A stretch of 64,000 nucleotides of DNA from Kaistia geumhonensis (GTDB lineage: Bacteria > Pseudomonadota > Alphaproteobacteria > Rhizobiales > Kaistiaceae), in assembly GCF_030815145.1 (NCBI RefSeq), contig NZ_JAUSWJ010000001.1:3674001-3738000 (forward strand). Reading direction: 5' to 3'. How positions within the stretch are numbered: the first letter of the stretch is position 1; each line of letters opens with the position of its first letter. The notes below the pieces were generated by a model. The model had not been told where the DNA came from, made no database searches, and saw nothing but the letters and a program-made list of their open reading frames with translations. The position numbers and the translations under genes were made by a program. This document shows, in pieces, positions 25,240 through 33,211 of this stretch.

Positions 25240-26075
25240 GACAGCGTGAGCTTGCCCCGGCGGATCTCGAACAGCATGACGCCGGTCGCGATCGCGAGAT
25301 TGAGGGAATCGGCGCGGCCGACCTGCGGGATCTTCACGAGATGGTCGCAGAGCGCGGCGAAGCGGTCGTCGAGGCCGGATTGCTCGTTGCCCATCAGAAG
25401 CAGGACCGGCTTGTCGTAGTCGACCGTCCGGTAGTCCTCCTGGCCGGAGAGATGCGTGCCGACGACGATGCCCGGCCAGCTCTTGCGCCACGCGGCGAAG
25501 GCGTCGGCCGAGAGGCGGGCGAGCAGCATGTGGAAGATCGAGCCCATCGTGGCGCGCACCGCCTCGACGCCGAACGGATCGACGGTGTCGCCGACGAGGA
25601 TGACGCCCTTGGCGCCGGCCGCGTCGGCGGTGCGGATGATGGTGCCGAGATTGCCCGGGTCCTTGATGCCTTCGAGCGCGACCCAGAGGTCGTCGCGGCC
25701 CGGCTCGATCGCGTCAGCGTCGGTGAAGCGCTGCTCGAAGACGCCGACCACCATCTGCGGGTTTTCCCGTCGCGTGATCTTGGCGAGCACCGCCTCGGAA
25801 ACCTCGAGCACGTCGCCGCCGCGCGCATGCGCCGTCTGCGCCACCCGCCGGACGACGGGATGGTTCGCGACCTTCGCGCCGTAGACGAGGATGCGGATCG
25901 GCCAGTTGCCCTCGACGGCGTCGGCCACGAGCTTCATGCCCTCGGTAACGAAGAGGCCGCTCTCCCGCCGGTATTTCGGCAGGGCGAGCGCGCGGATCTC
26001 CTTGATGGTCGGGTTCGTGAGGCTCGTCACCACGCGGACCTGGCCGGGGACGGGGAGGTCGGTTTCGTCGGCCAT
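25236..26075 (-). CDS. SpoU/TrmH family RNA 2'-O-methyltransferase
   Basis: A 279-aa SPOUT methyltransferase using SAM. An N-terminal L30e-like substrate domain (about 10-110) precedes the knotted catalytic domain with motifs EGIKDPGNLGTIIRTADAAG, LLMGNEQSGL and RADSLNLAIATGVMLFE. The exact rRNA or tRNA target is not readable from sequence. It is organised as one operon with the upstream methyltransferase (1-base overlap at 26075) and downstream lspA. Confidence 0.9.
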   Translation of the reverse strand: MADETDLPVPGQVRVVTSLTNPTIKEIRALALPKYRRESGLFVTEGMKLVADAVEGNWPIRILVYGAKVANHPVVRRVAQTAHARGGDVLEVSEAVLAKITRRENPQMVVGVFEQRFTDADAIEPGRDDLWVALEGIKDPGNLGTIIRTADAAGAKGVILVGDTVDPFGVEAVRATMGSIFHMLLARLSADAFAAWRKSWPGIVVGTHLSGQEDYRTVDYDKPVLLLMGNEQSGLDDRFAALCDHLVKIPQVGRADSLNLAIATGVMLFEIRRGKLTLS

Positions 26076-27016
26076 CAGCTTTCCCTCGACCAGCGCGAGA
26101 ACAGCGAGGTGGACAGGACCCGCCCGCCGCCTTCCTCGCGCAGCAGCAGTTCGCCCGATTCCAGCCGCCCCGGCAATCCGGCCAGCGCCTCGGCCGAAAG
26201 CTCGTGGACGGCCATGAAGGAGGCTCGGATCGAATAGGCGGAGAGGCAGAGGAAGAGCGCGTCGTCGGCCAGCAGTTGCCGGCAGAGCCGCATCATCTCC
26301 GGCAGCTTCTCGAAGATGTCCCAGACCTCGCCGTTAGGCCCGCGGCCGAATTTCGGCGGGTCGAGGATGATGCCGTCGTAGCGGGAGCCGCGACGCACCT
26401 CGCGCTGCACGAATTTCATCGCGTCGTCGACGATCCAGCGCACGGGAAGATCGGAGATGCCCGACATCGCCTGGTTCTCGCGCGCCCAGCCGATCGCCTT
26501 CTTGGAGGCGTCGACATGCGTCACCTCGGCGCCGGCGAGCGCGGCGACGAAGGAGGCGATGCCGGTATAGCCGAAGAGGTTGAGCACCTTCGGCTTCCGC
26601 TTCGCGCTCGTGCACAGGCGGGCGAACCAGGCCCAGTGCATCTCCTGCTCGGGGAAGAAGCCGACATGGCGGAAGGCGGTGAAGCGGCCGAGGAAGCGGA
26701 TTTCCTTCTCGCCGGCCTCGCGCGGCAGCCGCCAGGCCATCGGCCAGGTTTCGCCGATAGGCCTCCGGTAGCGCCAGCGCCCGTCCGAATCCTCGTCCTT
26801 GGCGCCTGTGAAGACGGCGTCGGCGCTCTCCCATTCGCTTTCCGCGAGGCGCGGTGTCCACAGCGCCTGCGCCTCGGGGCGCACGATACGATAATCGCCA
26901 TAGCGCTCGAGCTTGCGGCCATGGCCGCTGTCGATGAGCGCATAGTCGCGCCAGCCCTCGGTCTGGAGCATCAAAGGCCAATGCGGGGCCGGCCGCGTTT
27001 CGGATGATGGGCGCAT
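26075..27016 (-). CDS. class I SAM-dependent rRNA methyltransferase (RlmI/RlmK-like)
   Basis: A 313-aa Rossmann-fold methyltransferase. The SAM motif is LNLFGYTGIASFVAALAGAE (about residues 144-163), with acidic residue D170 region HVDASKKAIGWAREN and catalytic-type motif ILDPPKFGRG. It resembles the PF10672 group that methylates 23S rRNA bases and lacks an obvious PUA domain. It is the first gene of the minus-strand run toward lspA. Confidence 0.85.
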   Translation of the reverse strand: MRPSSETRPAPHWPLMLQTEGWRDYALIDSGHGRKLERYGDYRIVRPEAQALWTPRLAESEWESADAVFTGAKDEDSDGRWRYRRPIGETWPMAWRLPREAGEKEIRFLGRFTAFRHVGFFPEQEMHWAWFARLCTSAKRKPKVLNLFGYTGIASFVAALAGAEVTHVDASKKAIGWARENQAMSGISDLPVRWIVDDAMKFVQREVRRGSRYDGIILDPPKFGRGPNGEVWDIFEKLPEMMRLCRQLLADDALFLCLSAYSIRASFMAVHELSAEALAGLPGRLESGELLLREEGGGRVLSTSLFSRWSRES

Positions 27017-27190
27017 GGGCGGTTCTTAATCCGCGCCGGGCGGATTGCCAATCGCCCGGCGAGGGACCGTGCGCTCACCGATGGCGAAAGGCGGCCGTTG
27101 CCCTTTGCACGGCGCCGCCTTAATGCTCACCCCGAGCGGCCCGGCCGCAGAAGAGCCGCGCCGCGGCGCATCGAAGGGAAGGCAGCTCCC

Positions 27191-27862
27191 ATGGACATCA
27201 CCGGCGAAATCCAGCTTCCGGCACGGCGCGAGGTCGTCTTCGCGGCGCTGAACGATCCCGAGATGCTGAGAACCGCCCTGCCGGGCTGCGAGACGCTGAC
27301 CCGCAGCGGCGACGAGATGAAAGGCTCCTTCGACCTCGCGGTTGCGCATCTGGCCGGTCCCGTCGCCGGCAAGCTTTCCTATGGTCCGGGCGTCGCGCCG
27401 GAGCGCGTGGCGCTCGAGGGCGGCGTCGAGGGCAGCCATGCCGGAGGGCTGCGCGGCTCGGTCGAGATCGTGCTTTCCGAGGCCGGCGAGGCGACGCGCG
27501 CAGCCTATGCGGCGCATGTCGAGCCCCATGGTGCGCTGGCCGGGATCGATGCCGGCGAACTCGCCGCCGCCGCTCGGGCGTTTGCCGAGGCGTTCTTCGG
27601 TGCGCTGGCGGCGCGTCTCGGAGAGCCTCTGGTCGCCGCTCCGCCGCTCGCCACCGAGACCCCGGAGGAGGCGGCGCAGGACGAACTCGTCGACCGCCTC
27701 GAGCACCGGGTCGACGACGAGGCCTCGCATGTCGCCGAGATCGTCGAGGAGGTCGAGCAGGAAATCGAGGTCGCGGCCGGCCGCGGTTTCCTCGGCGGCC
27801 CCTATGTCTGGGGGCTGATCGCGCTGCTCGTCGTGATCGTCGCGCTCGCCATCCTGCGCTGA
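27191..27862 (+). CDS. CoxG-like SRPBCC protein with C-terminal membrane anchor
   Basis: A 223-aa protein. Residues 1-145 form a CO-dehydrogenase subunit G (CoxG) type START fold (MDITGEIQLPARREVVFAAL and LRTALPGCETLTRSGDEMKG). It is followed by an acidic linker and one C-terminal membrane helix (GGPYVWGLIALLVVIVALAI). CoxG helps recruit CO dehydrogenase to the membrane, but no coxSML genes are in view. It may serve another molybdenum hydroxylase. ATG 27191 is chosen over upstream frames because the fold starts there. Confidence 0.8.
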   Translation: MDITGEIQLPARREVVFAALNDPEMLRTALPGCETLTRSGDEMKGSFDLAVAHLAGPVAGKLSYGPGVAPERVALEGGVEGSHAGGLRGSVEIVLSEAGEATRAAYAAHVEPHGALAGIDAGELAAAARAFAEAFFGALAARLGEPLVAAPPLATETPEEAAQDELVDRLEHRVDDEASHVAEIVEEVEQEIEVAAGRGFLGGPYVWGLIALLVVIVALAILR

Positions 27863-27932
27863 GCACGACGAAACTGGCCGAACCGGGCGCGAGACCCTAT
27901 CTTGGGCGGACGCTCCTCGAGACGCAGCGCCC

Positions 27933-28184
27933 ATGATCGTCTGTTCCTGCAACATCTTGACCAAGGCCCAGATCCTCTCGGCGGCCGAGACGCTTCAGCG
28001 CGAGCAGCCGGGGCGTCCGCTGACCCCTGCGCGCATCTATCGCTTTCTCCAGATGCGGGCGCAGTGCACGGTCTGCTTCGCGCTGGTCCGCCGCATCGTC
28101 ATGGAGAGCGGCCTCGCGGTGACCTGTCCCGAGCCGCTCGGCTCGGGCGCCGATGACGAGAAGAACGACGCGCTCTACGGCTGA
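27933..28184 (+). CDS. bfd: bacterioferritin-associated ferredoxin
   Basis: An 83-aa [2Fe-2S] protein of the BFD-like type that reduces bacterioferritin to release iron. The four cysteines appear as CSC near the N-terminus (MIVCSCN) and CTVC (RAQCTVCFALV). A pair of basic residues follows, and a charged tail of about 20 residues ends the protein. It lies 80 bases before bfr on the same strand, the usual partnership. Confidence 0.9.
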   Translation: MIVCSCNILTKAQILSAAETLQREQPGRPLTPARIYRFLQMRAQCTVCFALVRRIVMESGLAVTCPEPLGSGADDEKNDALYG

Positions 28185-28225
28185 ACCAGGCGCGCGAGGG
28201 GTTTGACCCTCGCTCCCCGCTCGCC

Positions 28226-28237
28226 TAGAATCCTTCT
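28226..28237 (+). promoter_or_regulatory. candidate Irr box (iron control element)
   Basis: TAGAATCCTTCT contains the dyad AGAA-N3-TTCT, the core of the rhizobial iron control element bound by Irr. It lies about 30 bases before the bacterioferritin ATG. Irr represses iron-storage genes under iron limitation in Hyphomicrobiales, so the location is right. It has a short core only; flanks deviate from the full consensus. Confidence 0.4.
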
Positions 28238-28255
28238 TGGAACAGTTCCAGAAGG
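28232..28255 (+). promoter_or_regulatory. hairpin overlapping the bfr ribosome-binding site
   Basis: CCTTCTTGGAAC (28232-28243) and GTTCCAGAAGG (28245-28255) are complementary apart from one bulged T. The right arm contains the AGAAGG of the bfr Shine-Dalgarno (AGAAGGAG, 28250-28257). As RNA it could hide the ribosome site. As DNA it is a dyad next to the possible Irr box. Confidence 0.45.
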
Positions 28256-28264
28256 AGAAGGCTC

Positions 28265-28750
28265 ATGAAGGGCGATGCGCGCGTCATCGAACAGCTCAAC
28301 CGGGCGCTGCGGCTCGAGCTGACGGCGGTCAACCAGTACTGGCTTCATTACCGCCTTCTGGAGGACAAGGGCTTCCTCAAGCTCGCCAAGAAGGAGCGGG
28401 CCGAATCGATCGAGGAGATGCACCACGCCGACCGCCTCGTCGCGCGCATCATCTTCCTCGAAGGCTTCCCCAACATGCAGGTGCTCGATCCGCTCGAGAT
28501 CGGGCAGACGATCCAGGAGATCCTGGAGGCGGATCTGCGCGGCGAATACACGGCCCGCAACGCCTACAAGGCCGCGCGCGACATCTGCCACGAGGCGGGC
28601 GACTATGTGTCGATGAAGCTGTTCGAGGAATTGATGATGGACGAGGAGGGCCATATCGACTTCCTTGAGACGCAGCTCGACCTCCTGAAGGCGCTGGGTC
28701 CCGAGCGCTATGCGCTGCTCCAGTCCGCGCCGGCCGACGACGCCGAGTAG
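28265..28750 (+). CDS. bfr: bacterioferritin
   Basis: A 161-aa ferritin-like iron-storage protein forming 24-mer cages. Ferroxidase ligands E18, E51 and H54 and the haem-binding M52 (EEMHHAD) are exactly at the usual positions; later ligands lie in EYTARN and DEEGHIDFL. It follows bfd, and a strong terminator follows it at 28782-28808. Confidence 0.96.
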   Translation: MKGDARVIEQLNRALRLELTAVNQYWLHYRLLEDKGFLKLAKKERAESIEEMHHADRLVARIIFLEGFPNMQVLDPLEIGQTIQEILEADLRGEYTARNAYKAARDICHEAGDYVSMKLFEELMMDEEGHIDFLETQLDLLKALGPERYALLQSAPADDAE

Positions 28751-28781
28751 GCCTTTCGCTTCGCCGCACCGCTTTTCGATC

Positions 28782-28808
28782 GGGCCGCGTCCATGACGCG
28801 GCCCTTTT
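28782..28808 (+). terminator. rho-independent terminator of bfr
   Basis: GGGCCGCGTC (28782-28791) and GACGCGGCCC (28795-28804) form a perfect 10-bp stem with a CAT loop, followed directly by TTTT. It ends the bfd-bfr transcript. Confidence 0.85.
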
Positions 28809-28901
28809 CGTGCGGGAAGTCTTGCCTCCCCATGCCCCGCCCTTGCCGCCGCGCGGCGGAGGCACTAACCGGAAGGGGCAACGCCACCAAGGGACGACAG
28901 C

Positions 28902-29882
28902 ATGGCCGCCGATCGCAAGAAGCTCATCCTCGACGTCGACACCGGGACCGACGATGCCGTCGCGATCATGCTCGCCGCGCTGCACCCGGAACTGGAACTG
29001 GTCGGCGTCACCACCGTGAACGGCAATGTCGAGGTGCAGTTCTGCACCGACAATTCGCTGCGCGTTCTCGACCATATCGGCCGCGCCGACATCGCGGTCT
29101 ATGAGGGTGCCGACCGTCCGCTGGTGCGCACCGGCCACCCGATCGTGAAGCGCTATGACGAGGGCGGCGAGAAGTATCACCCCGAAGAGCTTCCCGTCCC
29201 GCCCGCCCGCTCGGCCAAGGCGGAGAAGACCGCGGTCGAGTTCCTGATCGAGACCTATCGCGCCGCGACCGACCCGATCGTGCTGATGCCGGTCGGCCCG
29301 CTCACCAATGTCGCGGCCGCGCTCGCCGCCTATCCGAAATTCGTGAAGCTGGTGCCCGAGCTCATCATCATGGGCGGCGGCTACGCCTTCGGCAATGTGA
29401 CGCCGTCCGCCGAGTTCAACATCTGGGGCGACGCCGAAGCGGCGGCGCGCGTGCTGAATTCCGGCTTCGAAAAGGTGACGCTGGTTCCGCTCGACGCGAC
29501 GCATCAGGCGCTGATGACGCTCGCCGACTGCGACCGCCTCGCCGCGCTCGGGACGCCCGCGGCCACCGCCACGGCGGAGATCGTGCGCTTCCGCATCGAC
29601 GTGCACGACAAGTACCAGAAGATGGGCGAGGAGGGCGGTTCGGCTCCGGTGCACGACGCGGTCTGCGTCGCCTATCTCGTCGACCGCTCGATCCTCTCGA
29701 CCACGCGCTATCCGGTCGAGGTCGAGACGGCCAGCCCGCTCACGGTCGGCACGACGATCGTCGACACGCAGTTCCGCAGCGGCATGAAGCCGAATGTCGA
29801 TCTCGCGCTCTCGGCCGATCCACGCAAGTTCGTCGACATGCTCGCCGACACCTTCGCGCGCCCGCACGGGCCGAAGGCCTGA
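28902..29882 (+). CDS. nucleoside hydrolase (inosine-uridine preferring family)
   Basis: A 326-aa enzyme that splits nucleosides into base and ribose. The calcium-binding motif DVDTGTDDA lies at residues 11-19. Further conserved parts are LMPVGPLTNVAAAL, IIMGGGYAFGNVTPSAEFNIWGD and, near residue 245, the His-Asp of PVHDAV. It fits purine or pyrimidine salvage and could feed free bases to the URC-type genes; that link is inference. It is monocistronic, flanked by the bfr terminator and the convergent Tad genes. Confidence 0.92.
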   Translation: MAADRKKLILDVDTGTDDAVAIMLAALHPELELVGVTTVNGNVEVQFCTDNSLRVLDHIGRADIAVYEGADRPLVRTGHPIVKRYDEGGEKYHPEELPVPPARSAKAEKTAVEFLIETYRAATDPIVLMPVGPLTNVAAALAAYPKFVKLVPELIIMGGGYAFGNVTPSAEFNIWGDAEAAARVLNSGFEKVTLVPLDATHQALMTLADCDRLAALGTPAATATAEIVRFRIDVHDKYQKMGEEGGSAPVHDAVCVAYLVDRSILSTTRYPVEVETASPLTVGTTIVDTQFRSGMKPNVDLALSADPRKFVDMLADTFARPHGPKA

Positions 29883-29904
29883 CCGGGCTTCCCGGGCCCG
29901 GCTC

Positions 29905-30477
29905 TCAGCAGGTCGGGCCCGCGATCGCCTTGCCGATGCGCGGCTGCTGGAAGACGCGCTCGTCCATGTTGTAGGTGCCGGTCAGCACATAGCCGATCTT
30001 CGGCGTGAAGGCATAGCTGGCATCGACCATGATCAGGAAGCTGTTCGGCGTCGCGAGGCTGGCCGGGATCGAGACCGCGCTTCCCTTGGCCGGGCAGCTG
30101 GCGCCATTGGCCGATTTGGCCCAGGCGATGGTCGCCGCGCCCTTGTCGTCGATGGCGACGCCGGCGATGACCGGCTTCAGCTTGGCGCTGTCATAGGGCT
30201 TCATCACCGCGTTGCCGGCATAGAAGAGATCGGTGATCGCGGCCGCCGTCACGGTTGCATTGGACTGCGCGGCGAGATCGGCCAGCGCACTCGCGGCGTG
30301 GTTCAGCTTGCGGCGGATGCTGATCGCGTCGTTGACCTCGACGCCGCCGACATAGAGCACCAGCATCATCGGCAGGATGAGCGCGAATTCGAGCGCCGCG
30401 ATGCCCGAGCGCGCGGCCCGGAAGCGGGCGAGCAGCGAGCGGGTCGGGCGGACGGCATTGGCCAGTGCGGCGCGCAT
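29905..30477 (-). CDS. TadE/TadF-like pseudopilin
   Basis: A 190-aa protein with a TadE-type N-terminal membrane segment preceded by a short basic leader (FRAARSGIAALEFALILPMMLVLYVG). The glutamate in ALEFAL is typical of these pseudopilins processed by the prepilin peptidase. The rest is periplasmic with two cysteines (GASCPAK and the C-terminal GPTC). ATG 30477 is chosen to give a normal leader. It lies 10 bases after the TadE gene and is co-transcribed with it. Confidence 0.82.
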   Translation of the reverse strand: MRAALANAVRPTRSLLARFRAARSGIAALEFALILPMMLVLYVGGVEVNDAISIRRKLNHAASALADLAAQSNATVTAAAITDLFYAGNAVMKPYDSAKLKPVIAGVAIDDKGAATIAWAKSANGASCPAKGSAVSIPASLATPNSFLIMVDASYAFTPKIGYVLTGTYNMDERVFQQPRIGKAIAGPTC

Positions 30478-30487
30478 CAGCCCCTCC

Positions 30488-31081
30488 TCACCAGTTGAAG
30501 GGTTCGTTGCGGAAGGCGACGGTCGAGGCCAGTCGGCGCGTCTTGCCATCCTGCCCCTCGCCGAACGTGGCGAGGCGGTTCAGGACGATCGGCCAGTCGT
30601 AATAGGTGCGCACGACGACGATGTCCGAGCCGTGGCCGGCATTGTAGGTCAGCGTCGCGTCGTCGATGCTGCCGTCGGGCTTGTTCTGGCTGGCGAGGTT
30701 CATCGACGCGAAGTCGGTGGCGGTGCGCACGTCGATCTTCAGCTTGGTGCAATCGAACATCGTCGCGACGCCGCCGGTGCAGATCTGGCTGCGGAAGGTA
30801 TTGGCGTTGAAGTTCTGCTGCTGCGCCTGGCCGGTGCGGATCATGCGGGCGGCGCGATTGGTCGCCTGGTCGAGCGCGCTGTCGGCGAACATCATCAGCC
30901 CGGTCTCGAGCAGACCGGCGATGAGACCGAAGAAGGGCAGGGCGATCAGGGCGAATTCGACGGCCGCGGCACCGCGGCTGTTGCGCCAGAAGCCGCGCGC
31001 CATGAAGGTCGCCTTGCCGCGCGCCTTGCGGCGCGGCGGTATGGCGGCGCCCGCGGATGCCTCCAACTGTGCAGCAGCCAT
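30488..31081 (-). CDS. TadE-like pilus assembly pseudopilin
   Basis: A protein of about 197 residues. After a basic region comes the TadE motif NSRGAAAVEFALIALPFFGL (about residues 35-54). The remainder is periplasmic, with two cysteines (QICTGG and MFDCTKL). GGGGAG about 9 bases before ATG 31081 supports this start; ATG 31003 would give a shorter leader. It is part of the Flp/Tad pilus locus, which needs TadE/F for pilus biogenesis. Confidence 0.82.
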   Translation of the reverse strand: MAAAQLEASAGAAIPPRRKARGKATFMARGFWRNSRGAAAVEFALIALPFFGLIAGLLETGLMMFADSALDQATNRAARMIRTGQAQQQNFNANTFRSQICTGGVATMFDCTKLKIDVRTATDFASMNLASQNKPDGSIDDATLTYNAGHGSDIVVVRTYYDWPIVLNRLATFGEGQDGKTRRLASTVAFRNEPFNW

Positions 31082-31250
31082 GTCCGACAGCTCCCCGGCC
31101 GCCCGCCGGATCGCGGGCCCTTTGCCTCTCCGGATCACCTAGCAGGCAGGCCTTGCGGAATGTTTGTCGGCTTTGTCGAAAATGCGGGGGACCGCGGCAA
31201 GGAAGGATTAACCCTGCCGCCTCGCGCGTGTGGCGCGTCGATCCGATGCC

Positions 31251-31787
31251 TCAGTTGCTCCCGGCCGTCACGCCGGTGGCGCCCTGCAGGATCGAGTTGC
31301 GCTGCTCGAGCTGGGTGCGGGCGTCGGCGAAGGCGGTCGAGGTGTCGCCCAGCGTCATGATCGGCTGGCAGTCGGGCGCGCAGGAGAAGCTGCGGCGGTC
31401 GCCGCCGGCATAGACGGTGATCATCTGGTCGTCGGAGGCGCTGACGGTGAGCAACTCGTCGGCGATCGGTTCGCCCTTCTCGTCGAGCACGATGAGATTG
31501 GTGGTGCCGAAGCTGCGGCCGGTGATGATCAGGGTCTGCCGGTCCTGGATGGTCGCGTCGGCGATGGCCGGGTTGCCGACGACCACGATGGCGGCCGGGC
31601 GCGAGATGCGCATCACCTTCGCGCGGTCCATCTTGATCGAGATCGGAACGGCTTCCGTCGCATATGCGAGCGAGCCCGCGGCCGCGAGCGCGATCGGTAC
31701 AGCCAGGGCGAGTGCGGCGAGACGCCGGCGCGACGCGGAGCTCGCGGCGGCGCGCGATGCGGCGGCAGGACACCGGTTCATCATCAT
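31251..31787 (-). CDS. CpaC N-terminal-like pilus assembly protein
   Basis: A 178-aa exported protein. The signal (ALAVPIALAAAGSLAYA) is followed by a domain matching the N-terminal part of CpaC/RcpA secretins (about 47-115; KVMRISRPAAIVVVGNPAIA and ITGRSFGTTNLIVLD), but the secretin barrel is absent. Two cysteines (FSCAPDCQP) follow. It is probably a periplasmic helper of the pilus machine. The gene starts with three consecutive ATGs at 31787. Confidence 0.8.
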   Translation of the reverse strand: MMMNRCPAAASRAAASSASRRRLAALALAVPIALAAAGSLAYATEAVPISIKMDRAKVMRISRPAAIVVVGNPAIADATIQDRQTLIITGRSFGTTNLIVLDEKGEPIADELLTVSASDDQMITVYAGGDRRSFSCAPDCQPIMTLGDTSTAFADARTQLEQRNSILQGATGVTAGSN

Positions 31788-32279
31788 GGCTTCAGATCCT
31801 TCGTGGCGGCGCGCTTCCCCGGCGCACGGTCGCGATCCCCACCCTGCCCGATGATGGTGAATGAAGACTTAAGTCGGCGCGGAGACCTGGAAGTCCTTAA
31901 CGCGCGGCAAGGAATCGCTGTTGGCGCCCCTGCGCCCCGATCGGCGGGAATCGGCGCTTTCGGGAGCCGTGCCGGCAAACATGCGCCGAGACGGTCTTCG
32001 CCGGATGATGAACGGAACGTCAATCCGGCCAGTTAAGATTCGGTAAACAAAAGAACAGCGATTTGAAAAACTCAATTCCTACAGATGTCTGGAAGTCGGC
32101 CCCCGAGACGTGGTTAATTTAAAATGAAACGACACACGATTTATTCGAATTTGATTTAACTAAGGCTCAGGAGGTGGGTGCTAAGTTGCATCTCGTTGGG
32201 GGCCACGGACGAACAACGATGTGGACCTCGGGATAAACAGAAATCTTCTCAGTCCATCCAAGTATCGGGGAATGAAATC
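31788..32279. promoter_or_regulatory. 492-base intergenic region upstream of the flp genes
   Basis: This is the longest gap in the window. The part from about 32030 to 32160 is clearly A+T-rich against the rest. Two near-matches to the CtrA site TTAA-N7-TTAA occur: TTAA-N7-TAAA at 32033-32047 and TTAA-N7-TGAA at 32114-32128. CtrA controls pilA in Caulobacter, so such sites would fit. I see no gene or structured RNA. Confidence 0.4.
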
Positions 32280-32456
32280 ATGAAGTCTCTCTTTGTTCGT
32301 TTCGTGAAGAACGAGTCCGGCGCGACCGCCATCGAATATGGCCTGATCGCTGCCCTGATGAGCGTCGGCATCATCGCCGGCATCACGATCCTTTCGACCG
32401 ACCTGCAGACGGCCTTCACCAATCTCGGCTCGACCGTCACGACCGCCGCCCCGTAA
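32280..32456 (+). CDS. flp1: Flp family major pilin, copy 1
   Basis: A 58-aa prepilin. The leader MKSLFVRFVKNESG is cut by the prepilin peptidase before ATAIEYGLIAAL, the Flp consensus with the invariant Glu-Tyr. The mature peptide of 44 residues is a hydrophobic helix plus a short tail. It is the first of three tandem 221-base units. The processed product is identical to that of copy 3. Confidence 0.93.
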   Translation: MKSLFVRFVKNESGATAIEYGLIAALMSVGIIAGITILSTDLQTAFTNLGSTVTTAAP

Positions 32457-32500
32457 TCGCTCGCCTTTCCGCAAGCACGCCAGAACCAAGGAAAAGAACC

Positions 32501-32677
32501 ATGAAGACCCTTCTCGCTCGCTTCGTGAAGAACGAGTCCGGCGCGACCGCCATCGAATACGGCCTGATCGCCGCGCTGATGAGCGTCGGCATCATCGCCG
32601 GTGTGACGATCCTCTCGACCGACCTGCAGACGGCGTTCACCAATCTCGGCTCGACCGTCACCACCGCCGCTCCGTAA
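32501..32677 (+). CDS. flp2: Flp family major pilin, copy 2
   Basis: A 58-aa prepilin with leader MKTLLARFVKNESG and the same cleavage site before ATAIEYG. The mature peptide differs from copies 1 and 3 by one residue, valine for isoleucine in AGVTIL. AAGGAA precedes the ATG. Confidence 0.93.
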   Translation: MKTLLARFVKNESGATAIEYGLIAALMSVGIIAGVTILSTDLQTAFTNLGSTVTTAAP

Positions 32678-32721
32678 TCGCCCGCTTTCCCGCCAGAACT
32701 CCAGAAACAAGGAACAGAACC

Positions 32722-32898
32722 ATGAAGACCCTTTTCGCTCGCTTCGTGAAGAACGAGTCCGGCGCGACCGCCATCGAATACGGCCTGATCGCCGCGCTGA
32801 TGAGCGTCGGCATCATCGCCGGCATCACGATCCTCTCGACCGACCTGCAGACGGCCTTCACCAATCTCGGTTCGACCGTCACGACCGCCGCCCCGTAA
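32722..32898 (+). CDS. flp3: Flp family major pilin, copy 3
   Basis: A 58-aa prepilin with leader MKTLFARFVKNESG. After cleavage the product is identical to copy 1. AAGGAA precedes the ATG. It is adjacent to a much more diverged fourth pilin. Confidence 0.93.
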   Translation: MKTLFARFVKNESGATAIEYGLIAALMSVGIIAGITILSTDLQTAFTNLGSTVTTAAP

Positions 32899-32933
32899 TC
32901 GCGGTTGCCGCCCCAGCGGGGAAGGAGACGCCG

Positions 32934-33110
32934 ATGCGACTGATCCTCTCCCGCTTCGTGGCCTGCGGGCAGGGCGCGACCGCGGTCGAATACGGCCTGA
33001 TCGCTCTCTTCATGAGTGGCGCCATCATCGCCGGGTTTCCCGCGGTCCGCGACGCCGTGCAGACCCTTTACGAGACTGTCAGCGGTTCGGTCGCTTCGGC
33101 CGGATCCTGA
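32934..33110 (+). CDS. divergent Flp family pilin, copy 4
   Basis: A 58-aa Flp-like prepilin with leader MRLILSRFVACGQG, cleavage expected before ATAVEYGLIAL. The C-terminal half (PAVRDAVQTLYETVSGSVAS) is unrelated to the Thr-rich tails of copies 1-3, and the leader contains a cysteine. It is the same length as the others. It may be a minor or tip pilin. GAAGGAG gives a strong ribosome site. Confidence 0.85.
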   Translation: MRLILSRFVACGQGATAVEYGLIALFMSGAIIAGFPAVRDAVQTLYETVSGSVASAGS

Positions 33111-33211
33111 CCAAGAAGGCCACCGCCGCACAAGGCGGGGCACCCCCAACCTGGGCATTGCGTCGCCTGCGGGCGGCGCAATGCCTGGATTGCCCTATCC
33201 GGAGGAGCCTG

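Larger units (their letters stand above)
32280..32942 (+). repeat. three tandem 221-base flp repeat units
   Basis: The starts at 32280, 32501 and 32722 are exactly 221 bases apart. Each unit holds a 177-base pilin gene and a 44-base spacer that ends in a similar AAGGAA ribosome site; the third unit's spacer is diverged and shortened before the fourth pilin. Coding parts differ at only a few bases, pointing to recent duplication or gene conversion. Confidence 0.85.

Noticed and set aside
32280-33110. Tandem repeat considered as a CRISPR or satellite array
   Set aside because: The units are complete pilin genes with ribosome sites, not short repeats with spacers.
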